A stretch of 12,742 nt of DNA, taken from positions 4,026-16,767 of the forward strand of contig DMCI01000071.1 in the NCBI GenBank assembly GCA_003445835.1, read 5' to 3'. The notes under the pieces were generated by a model. The model was not told the DNA's origin. It worked only from the letters and a program-made list of their open reading frames with translations, and made no database searches. Every line of letters starts with the position of its first letter. Position 1 is the first letter of the stretch. Source of the stretch: Clostridiales bacterium. GTDB lineage: Bacteria; Bacillota; Clostridia; Christensenellales; CAG-1252. Position numbers and translations under genes: made by a program. Positions 6,292 to 12,742 of this stretch are shown here, piece by piece.

Positions 6292-8529
6292 TTATCCGAC
6301 CCGCCTGAACAGGCGCAAAGCGACTACCGTCTGATCGTCCGCTTGCGAAACGTACGAAGCGTCCCTGATGACGTTGTCCGCAATGGTCTGCGGATTGTTT
6401 GTCCTGCCGCTTTCCACGACCCGCATCATTCCGTCCGCGCCGATGGCGTCGGTCACTCCGTCGGTAGCAAGCACCACGACGTCGCCGGAAGCAAGTTTCC
6501 GCCTTGAAACGCTGGGGGTGATCTCCCTGAGGATGCCGAGGGGAAGCGCCCCGCCCTCCACGATCTCGCTACCCGACCTGCGTTTGATCACCGATTCCGG
6601 CGCGGAAAGCTTGATAAAATCCGCTTCCGCCGTCCTGAGATCCACCACGCACATATCCAAGGTTTGAAAAGAGCCGTCGTTGCGCATCGTCAAAAGGTGA
6701 TTGATCAAAGGAAGCACCGTTTTTTCTTCCACGCCTGTGCGATAAAAGTTTTCCACCAAAGAGATCGCCGCCGCGCTGCCGCGATTTGCCTCTTCACCGC
6801 TGCCCATCCCGTCCGAAAGAGCGATCATGATCCTATCTCCGTTTAGGCGGGTGACGCTTTTTGTGTCGCCGCAAGCCTCGCTGCCCTCCTTGATCTTGAC
6901 CGACTGCCCGACAATGGCGTCAAAGGGCGGCGCGGAACGAAAACTTGCCGCTACCGACCCCGCGCCGAGCCGCGTGATCCCCTCCGGCAAAAAAGAAGTC
7001 CCCATCGCACGGGAAACCGCCTCCGTTACGCGTTCGTCCTTGGCTTTTGTTTCTTCCAAAGTCACCGTCACCGTAGCGACATCCCCGCCGTCCGCGACCA
7101 TTGCGTCGTACGAAACGATCCCTTCCCGACGGAGTTCCGCCAAAACGCGATCCCTCTTTTTGCCGTCAAAGGAGACCGCCCGCCGAAGATCTCGGCGCAA
7201 CACGTCCAGCACCGCGGCGACACCTTCCGCTTCTCCCGCCAGTTTTTGCCGCGTTTCGTTACGGATAAGACAGCGCTCCCTTTCTTCGCGGTAGATCTCC
7301 GTCGCCTCGTTCAAAGCGTCCAAAAAAGATCTCGTTTTATGACAGTTCCCGTTAAGATAGGGCGGAAGGTCGCAGATCGTCGCTTTGCCGTTTCGCAACG
7401 CTCTTGCGATCGCCCCTTGAAAGAGTTGCGCGGTGTTGCCGCCGCCCTGCGCGGCGCAATCTTTGAAATTTTTACATCCGACGCAAAGAGAAGCGGAAAA
7501 CTCCTCCGACAGTCTGCCCGCCGCTTCGTCTTCCCCGTCCCCGCCGCCGAGGACGCAAAGCGTTTCGGAAGTCTTTCGGAGGGCATCCCCGATAAATCCG
7601 AGTTTTCCGACGATCTCAAGTCTTGTTTTGTTCACCAAAGCGTAGGGGGCGTTTCTTTCTCCCCTGCCGAGCATCGCGGCTCCTTTTTTGTAAAAAACGT
7701 CGGGCAAAAAGGCGGCGAGAAATCCGCCCGAAAACAAAAACAGAAAATTAAGGGGCGAAAAACCTCCCGGGAACAAAAGGTAGGTCAACCCCTCTGCGAC
7801 CGGAAGAGAAAAGGCGGCAAGCACCCTTTTGCTTTTAAGCGCTTCCGAAAACACGACCGCCATCGCGGCGGCAAGGACGGGCGCCACCTCCCCGGACAAA
7901 GCGGTAGCCCCCACGGCAAACACCAAAGGGATCGCCCCGGAATGCAACAAAAAGATTGCCGTCGGCAACAAAAACGCAAGCAACAGATAATACGCCGACA
8001 CGCCGAAGTAGGTCGCCGAGTACGATCCCGCACCGAGGGCAAACGAGATCAACCCCGCGACCGCCGCTTCCCACTCGCCAAACGTTAAGACCCTCTTTTT
8101 GATCTTAAAAAGCAAAGGAAGCAACAACAAGGAAAACAACGCGGAAAGCGCGCCGTTTGCAAGAAAAAGCATCCACTCTTTGTCGGGCAAAAACGCCATC
8201 ATCGGCAACTCCGCAAAAAAAGCGGAGATCACCGTATAAAACGGATGTATTTTGCGGCGACGCACGACGGATACCGCCAGCGGGATACCCGCCCCGCAGA
8301 CCGAAAACGCCGCCTGCAACAAAACGAAAACGTCCTTTCCCCAAGCAAATCGGGCAAGAAGATACGCCGAAGACAAAACGAAATAATTGCCGCCGAGTGA
8401 CAATAGCGGCAGATAGCCGCCGCCGTAAAAAGGTTTGAGCCCCGGCGGGAACACCGCCGAAGAAAGAAAAAACGTCAAGACGAAACCGACGAAAAAGAAT
8501 ATTACAACGTGGAAGAACTTTCTTTTCAT
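6292..8529 (-). CDS. spoIIE: Stage II sporulation protein E, PP2C phosphatase
   Basis: This 745-aa protein (B. subtilis SpoIIE is 827 aa) has a strongly hydrophobic N-terminal part with about ten membrane segments (residues 1-275). A middle regulatory region follows (about 300-530), with cysteines C349, C352, C358 and C396. The C-terminal PP2C domain (about 535-742) keeps the metal-binding acidic motifs: GDTKSV (554-559), LSDGMGSG (571-578), DMCVVDL (625-631), LATDGVTDA (687-695) and ADDQTV (730-735). SpoIIE sits at the asymmetric septum and dephosphorylates SpoIIAA, releasing sigma-F in the forespore. The ATG at 8529 is the only reasonable start, although no good Shine-Dalgarno precedes it. 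It is divergent from the 155-aa gene, with 139 bp between them, and is a strong sign that the organism can sporulate. Confidence 0.96.
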   Translation of the reverse strand: MKRKFFHVVIFFFVGFVLTFFLSSAVFPPGLKPFYGGGYLPLLSLGGNYFVLSSAYLLARFAWGKDVFVLLQAAFSVCGAGIPLAVSVVRRRKIHPFYTVISAFFAELPMMAFLPDKEWMLFLANGALSALFSLLLLPLLFKIKKRVLTFGEWEAAVAGLISFALGAGSYSATYFGVSAYYLLLAFLLPTAIFLLHSGAIPLVFAVGATALSGEVAPVLAAAMAVVFSEALKSKRVLAAFSLPVAEGLTYLLFPGGFSPLNFLFLFSGGFLAAFLPDVFYKKGAAMLGRGERNAPYALVNKTRLEIVGKLGFIGDALRKTSETLCVLGGGDGEDEAAGRLSEEFSASLCVGCKNFKDCAAQGGGNTAQLFQGAIARALRNGKATICDLPPYLNGNCHKTRSFLDALNEATEIYREERERCLIRNETRQKLAGEAEGVAAVLDVLRRDLRRAVSFDGKKRDRVLAELRREGIVSYDAMVADGGDVATVTVTLEETKAKDERVTEAVSRAMGTSFLPEGITRLGAGSVAASFRSAPPFDAIVGQSVKIKEGSEACGDTKSVTRLNGDRIMIALSDGMGSGEEANRGSAAAISLVENFYRTGVEEKTVLPLINHLLTMRNDGSFQTLDMCVVDLRTAEADFIKLSAPESVIKRRSGSEIVEGGALPLGILREITPSVSRRKLASGDVVVLATDGVTDAIGADGMMRVVESGRTNNPQTIADNVIRDASYVSQADDQTVVALRLFRRVG

Positions 8530-8574
8530 ATCGGCAATTTTACTTCCGACGAAAAAACGAAAAATCGCTCCGTT

Positions 8575-8581
8575 TGTCGAA
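8575..8581. promoter_or_regulatory. Candidate Spo0A box upstream of spoIIE
   Basis: TGTCGAA matches the 0A-box consensus TGNCGAA exactly, 46-52 nt upstream of the spoIIE ATG. A second, 6-of-7 match (CGACGAA) lies at 8547-8553. In B. subtilis spoIIE is activated by Spo0A~P from such boxes. A 7-mer this degenerate can occur by chance, so the support is contextual. Confidence 0.4.
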
Positions 8582-8617
8582 AAAACCGCTTTTTTGAGCG
8601 ACTCGCGGCGGGAGTGG

Positions 8618-8647
8618 GTCTAAAAACGCTTTCCATCGTCCATACTA
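8618..8647 (+). promoter_or_regulatory. Candidate sigma-G-type promoter for the 155-aa gene
   Basis: CATACTA at 8641-8647 fits the B. subtilis sigma-G -10 consensus CATWHTA fully. GTCTA at 8618-8622, exactly 18 bp upstream, fits the -35 consensus GHATR at 4 of 5 positions. (The consensus is from memory.) The gene's ATG lies 21 nt downstream of the -10. No comparable sigma-A promoter was seen in the 139-bp gap on this strand. Confidence 0.42.
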
Positions 8648-8668
8648 TCCGCATAACAAGGAGGAATT

Positions 8669-9136
8669 ATGGAAGCCATTGCCGAAAACAAGACCAAACG
8701 CGTATTTGCGGAAAACGAAGCGGAACTTTTGAACGAATGCATGAAATCCGTCCTTTTGGGAATGCAGTCTTTGGACGTCGTGGAAAAGGTGGCGGTGGGC
8801 GAACTCAACGCCTACGTCAAACAACAAATGGGGGAATACGCCGCCCTTTCGGAGAGAGTAAGCGCCCGAATGAAAGAATTGGACGTTGAGCCCGAAATCT
8901 ACGGTTCTTTCAAACAAAAGTGGCAAAAGAAAATGGTAAAACTTTCCATTTTCGGAGATAAAAGCAACAGCAATATCGCGGAAAAACTGATCAAAGGGAC
9001 CAATATGGGAATTACCGACCTGACCCGTTGTCTGAACGACAACTCGATCTCGGTCAGCGACGAAACGGCGCGCATCGCCGCGGACGTCCTCGCCTTCTTT
9101 TCGGGAAGCGTAGAAGCTTTGAAAAAGTTTTTGTGA
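8669..9136 (+). CDS. Uncharacterised helical 155-aa protein beside spoIIE
   Basis: This is the only plus-strand gene. AAGGAGG at 8658-8664 precedes the ATG by 4 nt. The product is 155 aa, with no signal peptide and no membrane segment, and appears to be nearly all helix. It begins with a charged segment followed by a long amphipathic helix (EAELLNECMKSVLLGMQSL). A basic loop KQKWQKKMVKLSIFGDKSNS follows, then IAEKLIKGTNMGITDLT (about residues 104-120) and a final helix ending LKKFL. The NIAEKLIKGTNMG...LKKFL pattern recalls small hypothetical proteins of Clostridia with a ferritin-like or four-helix-bundle look, but no metal-ligand set is evident. The candidate sigma-G promoter suggests forespore expression; this is inference. 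It ends at 9136 with radC's stop starting at 9137, so the two genes converge with no spacer and no clear terminator. Confidence 0.8.
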   Translation: MEAIAENKTKRVFAENEAELLNECMKSVLLGMQSLDVVEKVAVGELNAYVKQQMGEYAALSERVSARMKELDVEPEIYGSFKQKWQKKMVKLSIFGDKSNSNIAEKLIKGTNMGITDLTRCLNDNSISVSDETARIAADVLAFFSGSVEALKKFL

Positions 9137-9901
9137 TTATTTCTTCAAAAGGCGCAATCGATTGAGGTCGTTTTCACGACGCACCAACTTCTCGGCAAAT
9201 TGATATACCGAGCCGCTCAAGTCCACGGGGTCTACGATGTCCCCGTGTACTTTCATACTGTAATATTCCCCGCCCGAAACGATGATATGATCTCCGAGCG
9301 AAACATTGACCACGCCGAGCGCTTGCACGATGCGATTGGTGGCGTCGACGTCGGCGGCGGAAGGTTCGATGGCTCCGTTTGGATGATTGTGTCCCAAAAC
9401 GACGTATTTCGCCCCGCTTTTTACGGCGCCCGCAACGATCTTGTCGCGGTCGATCGTGACGGATCTGTTCTTCCCCGACGTAAACTCTTCCTTTTTCACC
9501 ACGCGGCAACCGTCGTTTAAGTACAAGACGATGAGGTGCTCTTCGTTTTCCCACCCGATCGAAGCGATGATGTACTCCGCACAAGCGATGGGACCGTCAA
9601 GCTTCGGTTCTTTTTCGGAAAGAAGATACGCTGAAACGACGTCGGGAAGCGAATGCAAAAATAACGCCGCGTTTTCCGTCATCCCCTTGACGGAGATCAG
9701 TTGCGCGGGATCGGCGTCGCAAACGCGCCTGAAAGAACCGAACGTTTTCAAAAGTTCGTGCGCGATCGGATTGGTATCGCGACGGGGCACGAAAGCAAAC
9801 AGAAGATACTCCAGCTTTTCGTGATCTTCCAAACTTTGCAATCCGTATTTTTCAACGCGGGTCCTAAGCCGCGCTCTATGTCCGTCGTGTATGTTATCCA
9901 T
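9137..9901 (-). CDS. radC: RadC-family JAB/MPN domain protein
   Basis: From ATG 9901 this is 254 aa. The N-terminal part (HDGHRARL, then EKLEYLLFAFVPRRDTNPIAHELL, then VKGMTENAALFL) is the helix-hairpin-helix-like RadC region. The C-terminal JAB/MPN domain has a complete metal motif HxH-x7-S-x2-D (H171, H173, S181, D184), although the usual HNHPSG reads HNHPNG. RadC was once called a DNA repair protein; its real role is unclear, and it is often linked to recombination or mobile DNA. The frame can be opened 15 nt upstream at a TTG (9916), but that lies in the terminator T-run, and MDNIHDGHR at 9901 matches the family start better. Neither start has a convincing Shine-Dalgarno. It follows uxaA across a terminator and converges with the 155-aa gene. 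Confidence 0.93.
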   Translation of the reverse strand: MDNIHDGHRARLRTRVEKYGLQSLEDHEKLEYLLFAFVPRRDTNPIAHELLKTFGSFRRVCDADPAQLISVKGMTENAALFLHSLPDVVSAYLLSEKEPKLDGPIACAEYIIASIGWENEEHLIVLYLNDGCRVVKKEEFTSGKNRSVTIDRDKIVAGAVKSGAKYVVLGHNHPNGAIEPSAADVDATNRIVQALGVVNVSLGDHIIVSGGEYYSMKVHGDIVDPVDLSGSVYQFAEKLVRRENDLNRLRLLKK

Positions 9902-9914
9902 TTCTTTTTCAAAC

Positions 9915-9945
9915 AAAAAAGAGCGAACGCATTACAGCGTTACGC
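9915..9945 (-). terminator. Intrinsic terminator of the uxaBA operon
   Basis: On the minus strand the arms 9945-9937 and 9930-9923 form AACGC/GCGTT plus GCG/CGC with one bulged T (8 bp in all) around a 6-nt loop, followed by TC and then a run of six T (9920-9915). The loop contains the uxaA stop codon (9934-9932), so the hairpin is partly coding. It lies only 13 nt upstream of the radC ATG. Confidence 0.65.
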
Positions 9946-11365
9946 CCGTTTTCAAAATCGCGATCTGTTTGTCGCCGCGCTCTTCGTTGCCGGTTTTCTT
10001 TCCCTCGAAGATATCCAAAAGCAAGTTGTAAAGTTCCGTCACGATCTCGTCCACATCGGAAGAAAGCATCCTGCCCGCGTCAAAATCGATCCAACCGCTC
10101 TTTTTCTTGGCAAGCGGAGAGTTGGAAGCGATCTTCAAAGTGGGCACCACGCTGCCAAGCGGCGTGCCGCGACCGGTGGAGAACATGATCACGCTTGCCC
10201 CCGTCGCCGCAAGCGTCGTGCAAGCAATGATGTCGTTGCCCGGGCTTTCGATGACGTTGAGACCGCGCTCTGTGACGCGCTCCAATTCGGAAAGGACTTC
10301 CTTTACCTCACCGCTGCCCGACTTTTGCACGCAACCCAAGGACTTTTCCTCCAAGGTGGTGATGCCGCCGGCTTTATTGCCCGGCGAGGGGTTTTCGTAA
10401 ACGTTTACGCCGTGCGAGCCGTAAAAGGTTTTCCACTTATTAACGAGAGCCGCGATGTCCTCAAAGACTTTTTGATCCTTGGCGCGCTCCATCAAAGTTT
10501 GTTCCGCGCCGAACACTTCGGGGGTCTCCGCCAAAACGACCGTCGCGCCGCACGCTTCCAACAGGTCGGCAACGCGTCCGATCAGATAGTTTGCCGTAAT
10601 GCCGGAGAAGCCGTCGCTACCGCCGCATTTCACGCCCACCGTCACTTCGGAAAGGGGCACGAGAGTGCGCTTGTCCTCAGACGCCACGGCGTAGAGCTCT
10701 TCAAGCAAGCGAAGCGCTTCCGCCTCGTCGTCTTCGACTTCCTGCGCAACGAGGAAACGCACGCGATCCGATTCTTTGACGATCTCCTTGATACCTTCCA
10801 TACGGTTTTCTTCACAGCCGAGCCCGAGGAACAACACGCCGCCGACGTTGGCGTTTTTTGAAAGATTGACGAGGATGGTTTTGGTGCGCGTCAAGTCGTC
10901 GCCGAGTTCGGAACAACCCACGCGATGGGTCAAGACGACTACGTCGTCCACCTTCATATCGTCCTTGTGCAGTTCCTTAAAACGACGAGCGACGTTCTCC
11001 GCGCTTGCCGCGATGCAACCTACGGTCGGGACGATGTAAAGCTCGTTTCTTGCGCCGGCGCCGACCGCCCTCTTATAAGCCCAAACTCTGTTTCTTTGGG
11101 GAGCGGCGGGCAGAGGGTGAAGCTTCTTTTGATAGACGTAATCCAACGCCTCGGCGGTAAGCGCGCTGGCAAGATTGTGCGTATGCACGAAGTCGCCCTT
11201 TTTGATATCCTGCGTGGCGACGCCGATGGGGTAACCGTACTTAACGACCTTCTCGCCTTTTTTGATATCGGCAAGAGCGATCTTGTGCCCTGCGGGCACG
11301 TCCCCCTGCGGCGCCTTCAAAACGCCGACGTTATCCCTTTTGTTTAAGACGATAAGTTCGCTCAT
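9932..11365 (-). CDS. uxaA: Altronate dehydratase
   Basis: This 477-aa member of the UxaA/GarD dehydratase family (E. coli UxaA is 495 aa) has an N-terminal SAF-type segment ending in FVHTHNLASAL (59-69). Next comes the main domain with LTHRVGC (145-151), GLGCEENR (181-188) and KCGGSDGFSGITAN (246-259). C-terminal STGRGTPLG and PTLKIASNS are also typical of the family. It removes water from D-altronate to give 2-keto-3-deoxy-D-gluconate in the galacturonate branch of hexuronate breakdown; these enzymes need a metal such as Fe2+. Its ATG overlaps the uxaB stop as ATGA with no strong Shine-Dalgarno, so it relies on translational coupling. GarD-type galactarate dehydratase is the main alternative, but the adjacent tagaturonate reductase supports UxaA. 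Confidence 0.93.
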   Translation of the reverse strand: MSELIVLNKRDNVGVLKAPQGDVPAGHKIALADIKKGEKVVKYGYPIGVATQDIKKGDFVHTHNLASALTAEALDYVYQKKLHPLPAAPQRNRVWAYKRAVGAGARNELYIVPTVGCIAASAENVARRFKELHKDDMKVDDVVVLTHRVGCSELGDDLTRTKTILVNLSKNANVGGVLFLGLGCEENRMEGIKEIVKESDRVRFLVAQEVEDDEAEALRLLEELYAVASEDKRTLVPLSEVTVGVKCGGSDGFSGITANYLIGRVADLLEACGATVVLAETPEVFGAEQTLMERAKDQKVFEDIAALVNKWKTFYGSHGVNVYENPSPGNKAGGITTLEEKSLGCVQKSGSGEVKEVLSELERVTERGLNVIESPGNDIIACTTLAATGASVIMFSTGRGTPLGSVVPTLKIASNSPLAKKKSGWIDFDAGRMLSSDVDEIVTELYNLLLDIFEGKKTGNEERGDKQIAILKTGVTL

Positions 11366-12702
11366 AACGTTTTCAACGTTTCACGCACCTTGCCGTCTTT
11401 GATCGCGCGGACGTAACCGACCGCTGCGGTGTAGACGCCTTCGGTAGCCTCAAGATCCATCCCCCAGAAGCTTTCGTTGCGGATAAACGCCTCGAATTTG
11501 GCTTCGGCGGGAAGCTCCTTTGCAAAGAACGCTTTCACGTCGTCGCCGTCGTTGATACTGAAGTCCTTGCTGTCGTACAGGCAGAACAAAGCGGCAAGCG
11601 CAAAGAGCATATGCTTGCGATTGTTTTTGTCACAAGCGAGGAAGGAAGGAAGAAGTCTGGTCTTCCACTTGGAAACGCTGTTCAAAATGATGGAGGAGAA
11701 CAAGTGATCGATATAGGGGTTGGAGAAGCGCTCCAACACGTCCCTCTTGAATTGCAACAAAAGTTCCTTATCCATCTTGATGGTGGGGATGATCTCCACG
11801 TTTGCCAACGCATCCGCATAAGCAAAGAGGTCTTTGTCGTTGATGGCGTCTCTGACGATGCCCACGCCGCACAGCATCGAGATCGGCGCAAGAGCGGTGT
11901 GCAAACCGTTTAAGATCTTGACCTTTCTTTCACGATAAGGCTTGACGTCGTCGGTAAACTTGACGCGCGGATCTTTGAGGAAGGGAAGCTTCTCTTTAAG
12001 CGACGCGTCGCCCTCAATGACCAAGGAAAGGAAAGCCTCGCCGACGGTCAACAGGTTGTCGGTGCCGCCGATCGCGTCAAAGTGTTCCTTTTCGTGACCG
12101 CGGGGGAAGCCGGGGACGATCTTATCCACCAAGCTGTTGTAGACCTTGATGGTCTTGACGAACTCGACGAATTCCTTTTCCAAGCCCCACATTTCCGCAT
12201 ACTTCAAAACGTAAGCCTTCAAAGTCTCGCCGTTCTTTTCGATGAGTTCCAACGGAAGCAGTTCCACCCTGCCCGCTTCGCCGTACTTCTTAAAGCGAGC
12301 GTACAAGATCTTGGTGATCTTTGCGGGGAAGGTGCCGAGGTCTTCAAACTTATCCGCCGCGTTAAAAGCGATGCCCGCTTCGGTGGTGTTGCTGATGATG
12401 ACCTTGATTTCGGGGTCCATATACGCCTCAACGTAACGATCGTACTCACGATACGGGTTGACGCAATCCTTGACCACCGTCACGTAGGTGTATTCCTTGA
12501 CTGCCTTGCCGTCCACCTTGCCGCAAACGCAAGTGTGGTATTTGCAGTCCTGCTTCCTGAAATTTTCCCAATACGGATTGTCGATGGGGGTGACCAAAAC
12601 CACGCTTTCCCCGTCGCCGTACTTATCTTGTCTGAGTTGGATCAAATAATCGATAAAACTACGAATGAAATTGCCTTCGCCAAACTGCAATACAGTTGCC
12701 AT
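11362..12702 (-). CDS. uxaB: Tagaturonate reductase (altronate oxidoreductase)
   Basis: This 446-aa member of the mannitol dehydrogenase / long-chain polyol dehydrogenase family (E. coli UxaB is 483 aa) has the N-terminal nucleotide-binding start VLQFGEGNFIRSF (4-16), ISNTTEAGI (103-111), NSLVDKIVPGFPR (189-201) and the catalytic set K260, N265, H268 in KVKILNGLH. This has the same K-x4-N-x2-H spacing as mannitol dehydrogenase. It reduces D-tagaturonate to D-altronate with NADH, feeding UxaA. UxuB (fructuronate reductase) is a close relative, but the QFGEGNF start and the uxaA partner favour UxaB. The ATG at 12702 has AAGGAG 7 nt upstream. Its transcript also carries uxaA. Confidence 0.93.
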   Translation of the reverse strand: MATVLQFGEGNFIRSFIDYLIQLRQDKYGDGESVVLVTPIDNPYWENFRKQDCKYHTCVCGKVDGKAVKEYTYVTVVKDCVNPYREYDRYVEAYMDPEIKVIISNTTEAGIAFNAADKFEDLGTFPAKITKILYARFKKYGEAGRVELLPLELIEKNGETLKAYVLKYAEMWGLEKEFVEFVKTIKVYNSLVDKIVPGFPRGHEKEHFDAIGGTDNLLTVGEAFLSLVIEGDASLKEKLPFLKDPRVKFTDDVKPYRERKVKILNGLHTALAPISMLCGVGIVRDAINDKDLFAYADALANVEIIPTIKMDKELLLQFKRDVLERFSNPYIDHLFSSIILNSVSKWKTRLLPSFLACDKNNRKHMLFALAALFCLYDSKDFSINDGDDVKAFFAKELPAEAKFEAFIRNESFWGMDLEATEGVYTAAVGYVRAIKDGKVRETLKTL

Positions 12703-12734
12703 AGTTACGCTCCTTGTAAATGAAAGTTATTTGA

Positions 12735-12740
12735 ATTATA
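12735..12740 (-). promoter_or_regulatory. -10 element of the uxaBA promoter
   Basis: A perfect TATAAT on the minus strand lies 32 nt from the uxaB ATG. The expected start is near 12728, giving a leader of about 26 nt. The -35 element falls outside the window, so regulation by a uronate regulator cannot be judged. Confidence 0.55.
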
Positions 12741-12742
12741 CA

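Noticed and set aside
8581..8600. Small hairpin with T-run on the minus strand upstream of spoIIE
   Set aside because: The stem is only 4 bp and no gene reads into it; it is probably A/T-tract coincidence.
9115..9160. Possible bidirectional terminator at the convergent junction of the 155-aa gene and radC
   Set aside because: The inverted match CTTTGAA / TTCAAAAG has a bulge and a long loop lacking G/C, too weak to call.
9902..9916. TTG at 9916 as the radC start
   Set aside because: It lies in the T-run of the terminator, and the protein from ATG 9901 matches the usual RadC N-terminus.

Overview
The window looks like a chromosomal segment of a spore-forming Firmicute, probably a gut-type Clostridia lineage. 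The evidence is a full-length SpoIIE, strong AGGAGG-type ribosome binding sites, moderate G+C and tight operon packing. The exact taxon cannot be read from the sequence. No mobile element, CRISPR array, rRNA or tRNA gene was seen, and no gene-free gap exceeds about 140 bases. All genes but one are on the minus strand.

In minus-strand transcription order (right to left): (1) 12742-9915 is a hexuronate operon, uxaB then uxaA (tagaturonate reductase, altronate dehydratase), joined by an ATGA overlap and closed by an intrinsic terminator lying over the uxaA stop codon. (2) radC follows directly. (3) An uncharacterised 155-aa helical protein is the only plus-strand gene. It is divergent from spoIIE, meets radC tail to tail with no spacer, and has a candidate forespore sigma-G promoter. 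(4) spoIIE has a candidate Spo0A box upstream. (5) secG has a good sigma-A promoter. (6) After an intrinsic terminator comes a six-gene run: smpB, metY, metA, a RimK-like ATP-grasp ligase, a TPR protein with an N-terminal CPFC motif, and a DUF4037 nucleotidyltransferase-like protein. Spacings are 9 bp, 9 bp, then overlaps of 17, 4 and 4 bp. (7) At the left edge is the N-terminal half of an SDR dehydrogenase resembling gluconate 5-dehydrogenase, with its own extended -10 promoter.

MetA carries Glu at position 111, the residue linked to acetyl-CoA use. That fits MetY as the next enzyme: homoserine to O-acetylhomoserine to homocysteine by direct sulfhydrylation. SmpB serves trans-translation, SecG the Sec translocon, and SpoIIE activation of sigma-F in the forespore. 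The sugar-acid genes at the two ends suggest use of pectin- or glucuronate-derived sugars.

The best candidate for an undescribed system is the ligase / TPR / DUF4037 trio (550-3217). It is translationally coupled and combines an apparently intact ATP-grasp ligase with an apparently intact nucleotidyltransferase-type motif, and I know of no assigned function for it. Second is the sigma-G-like promoter in front of the unknown helical protein beside spoIIE.
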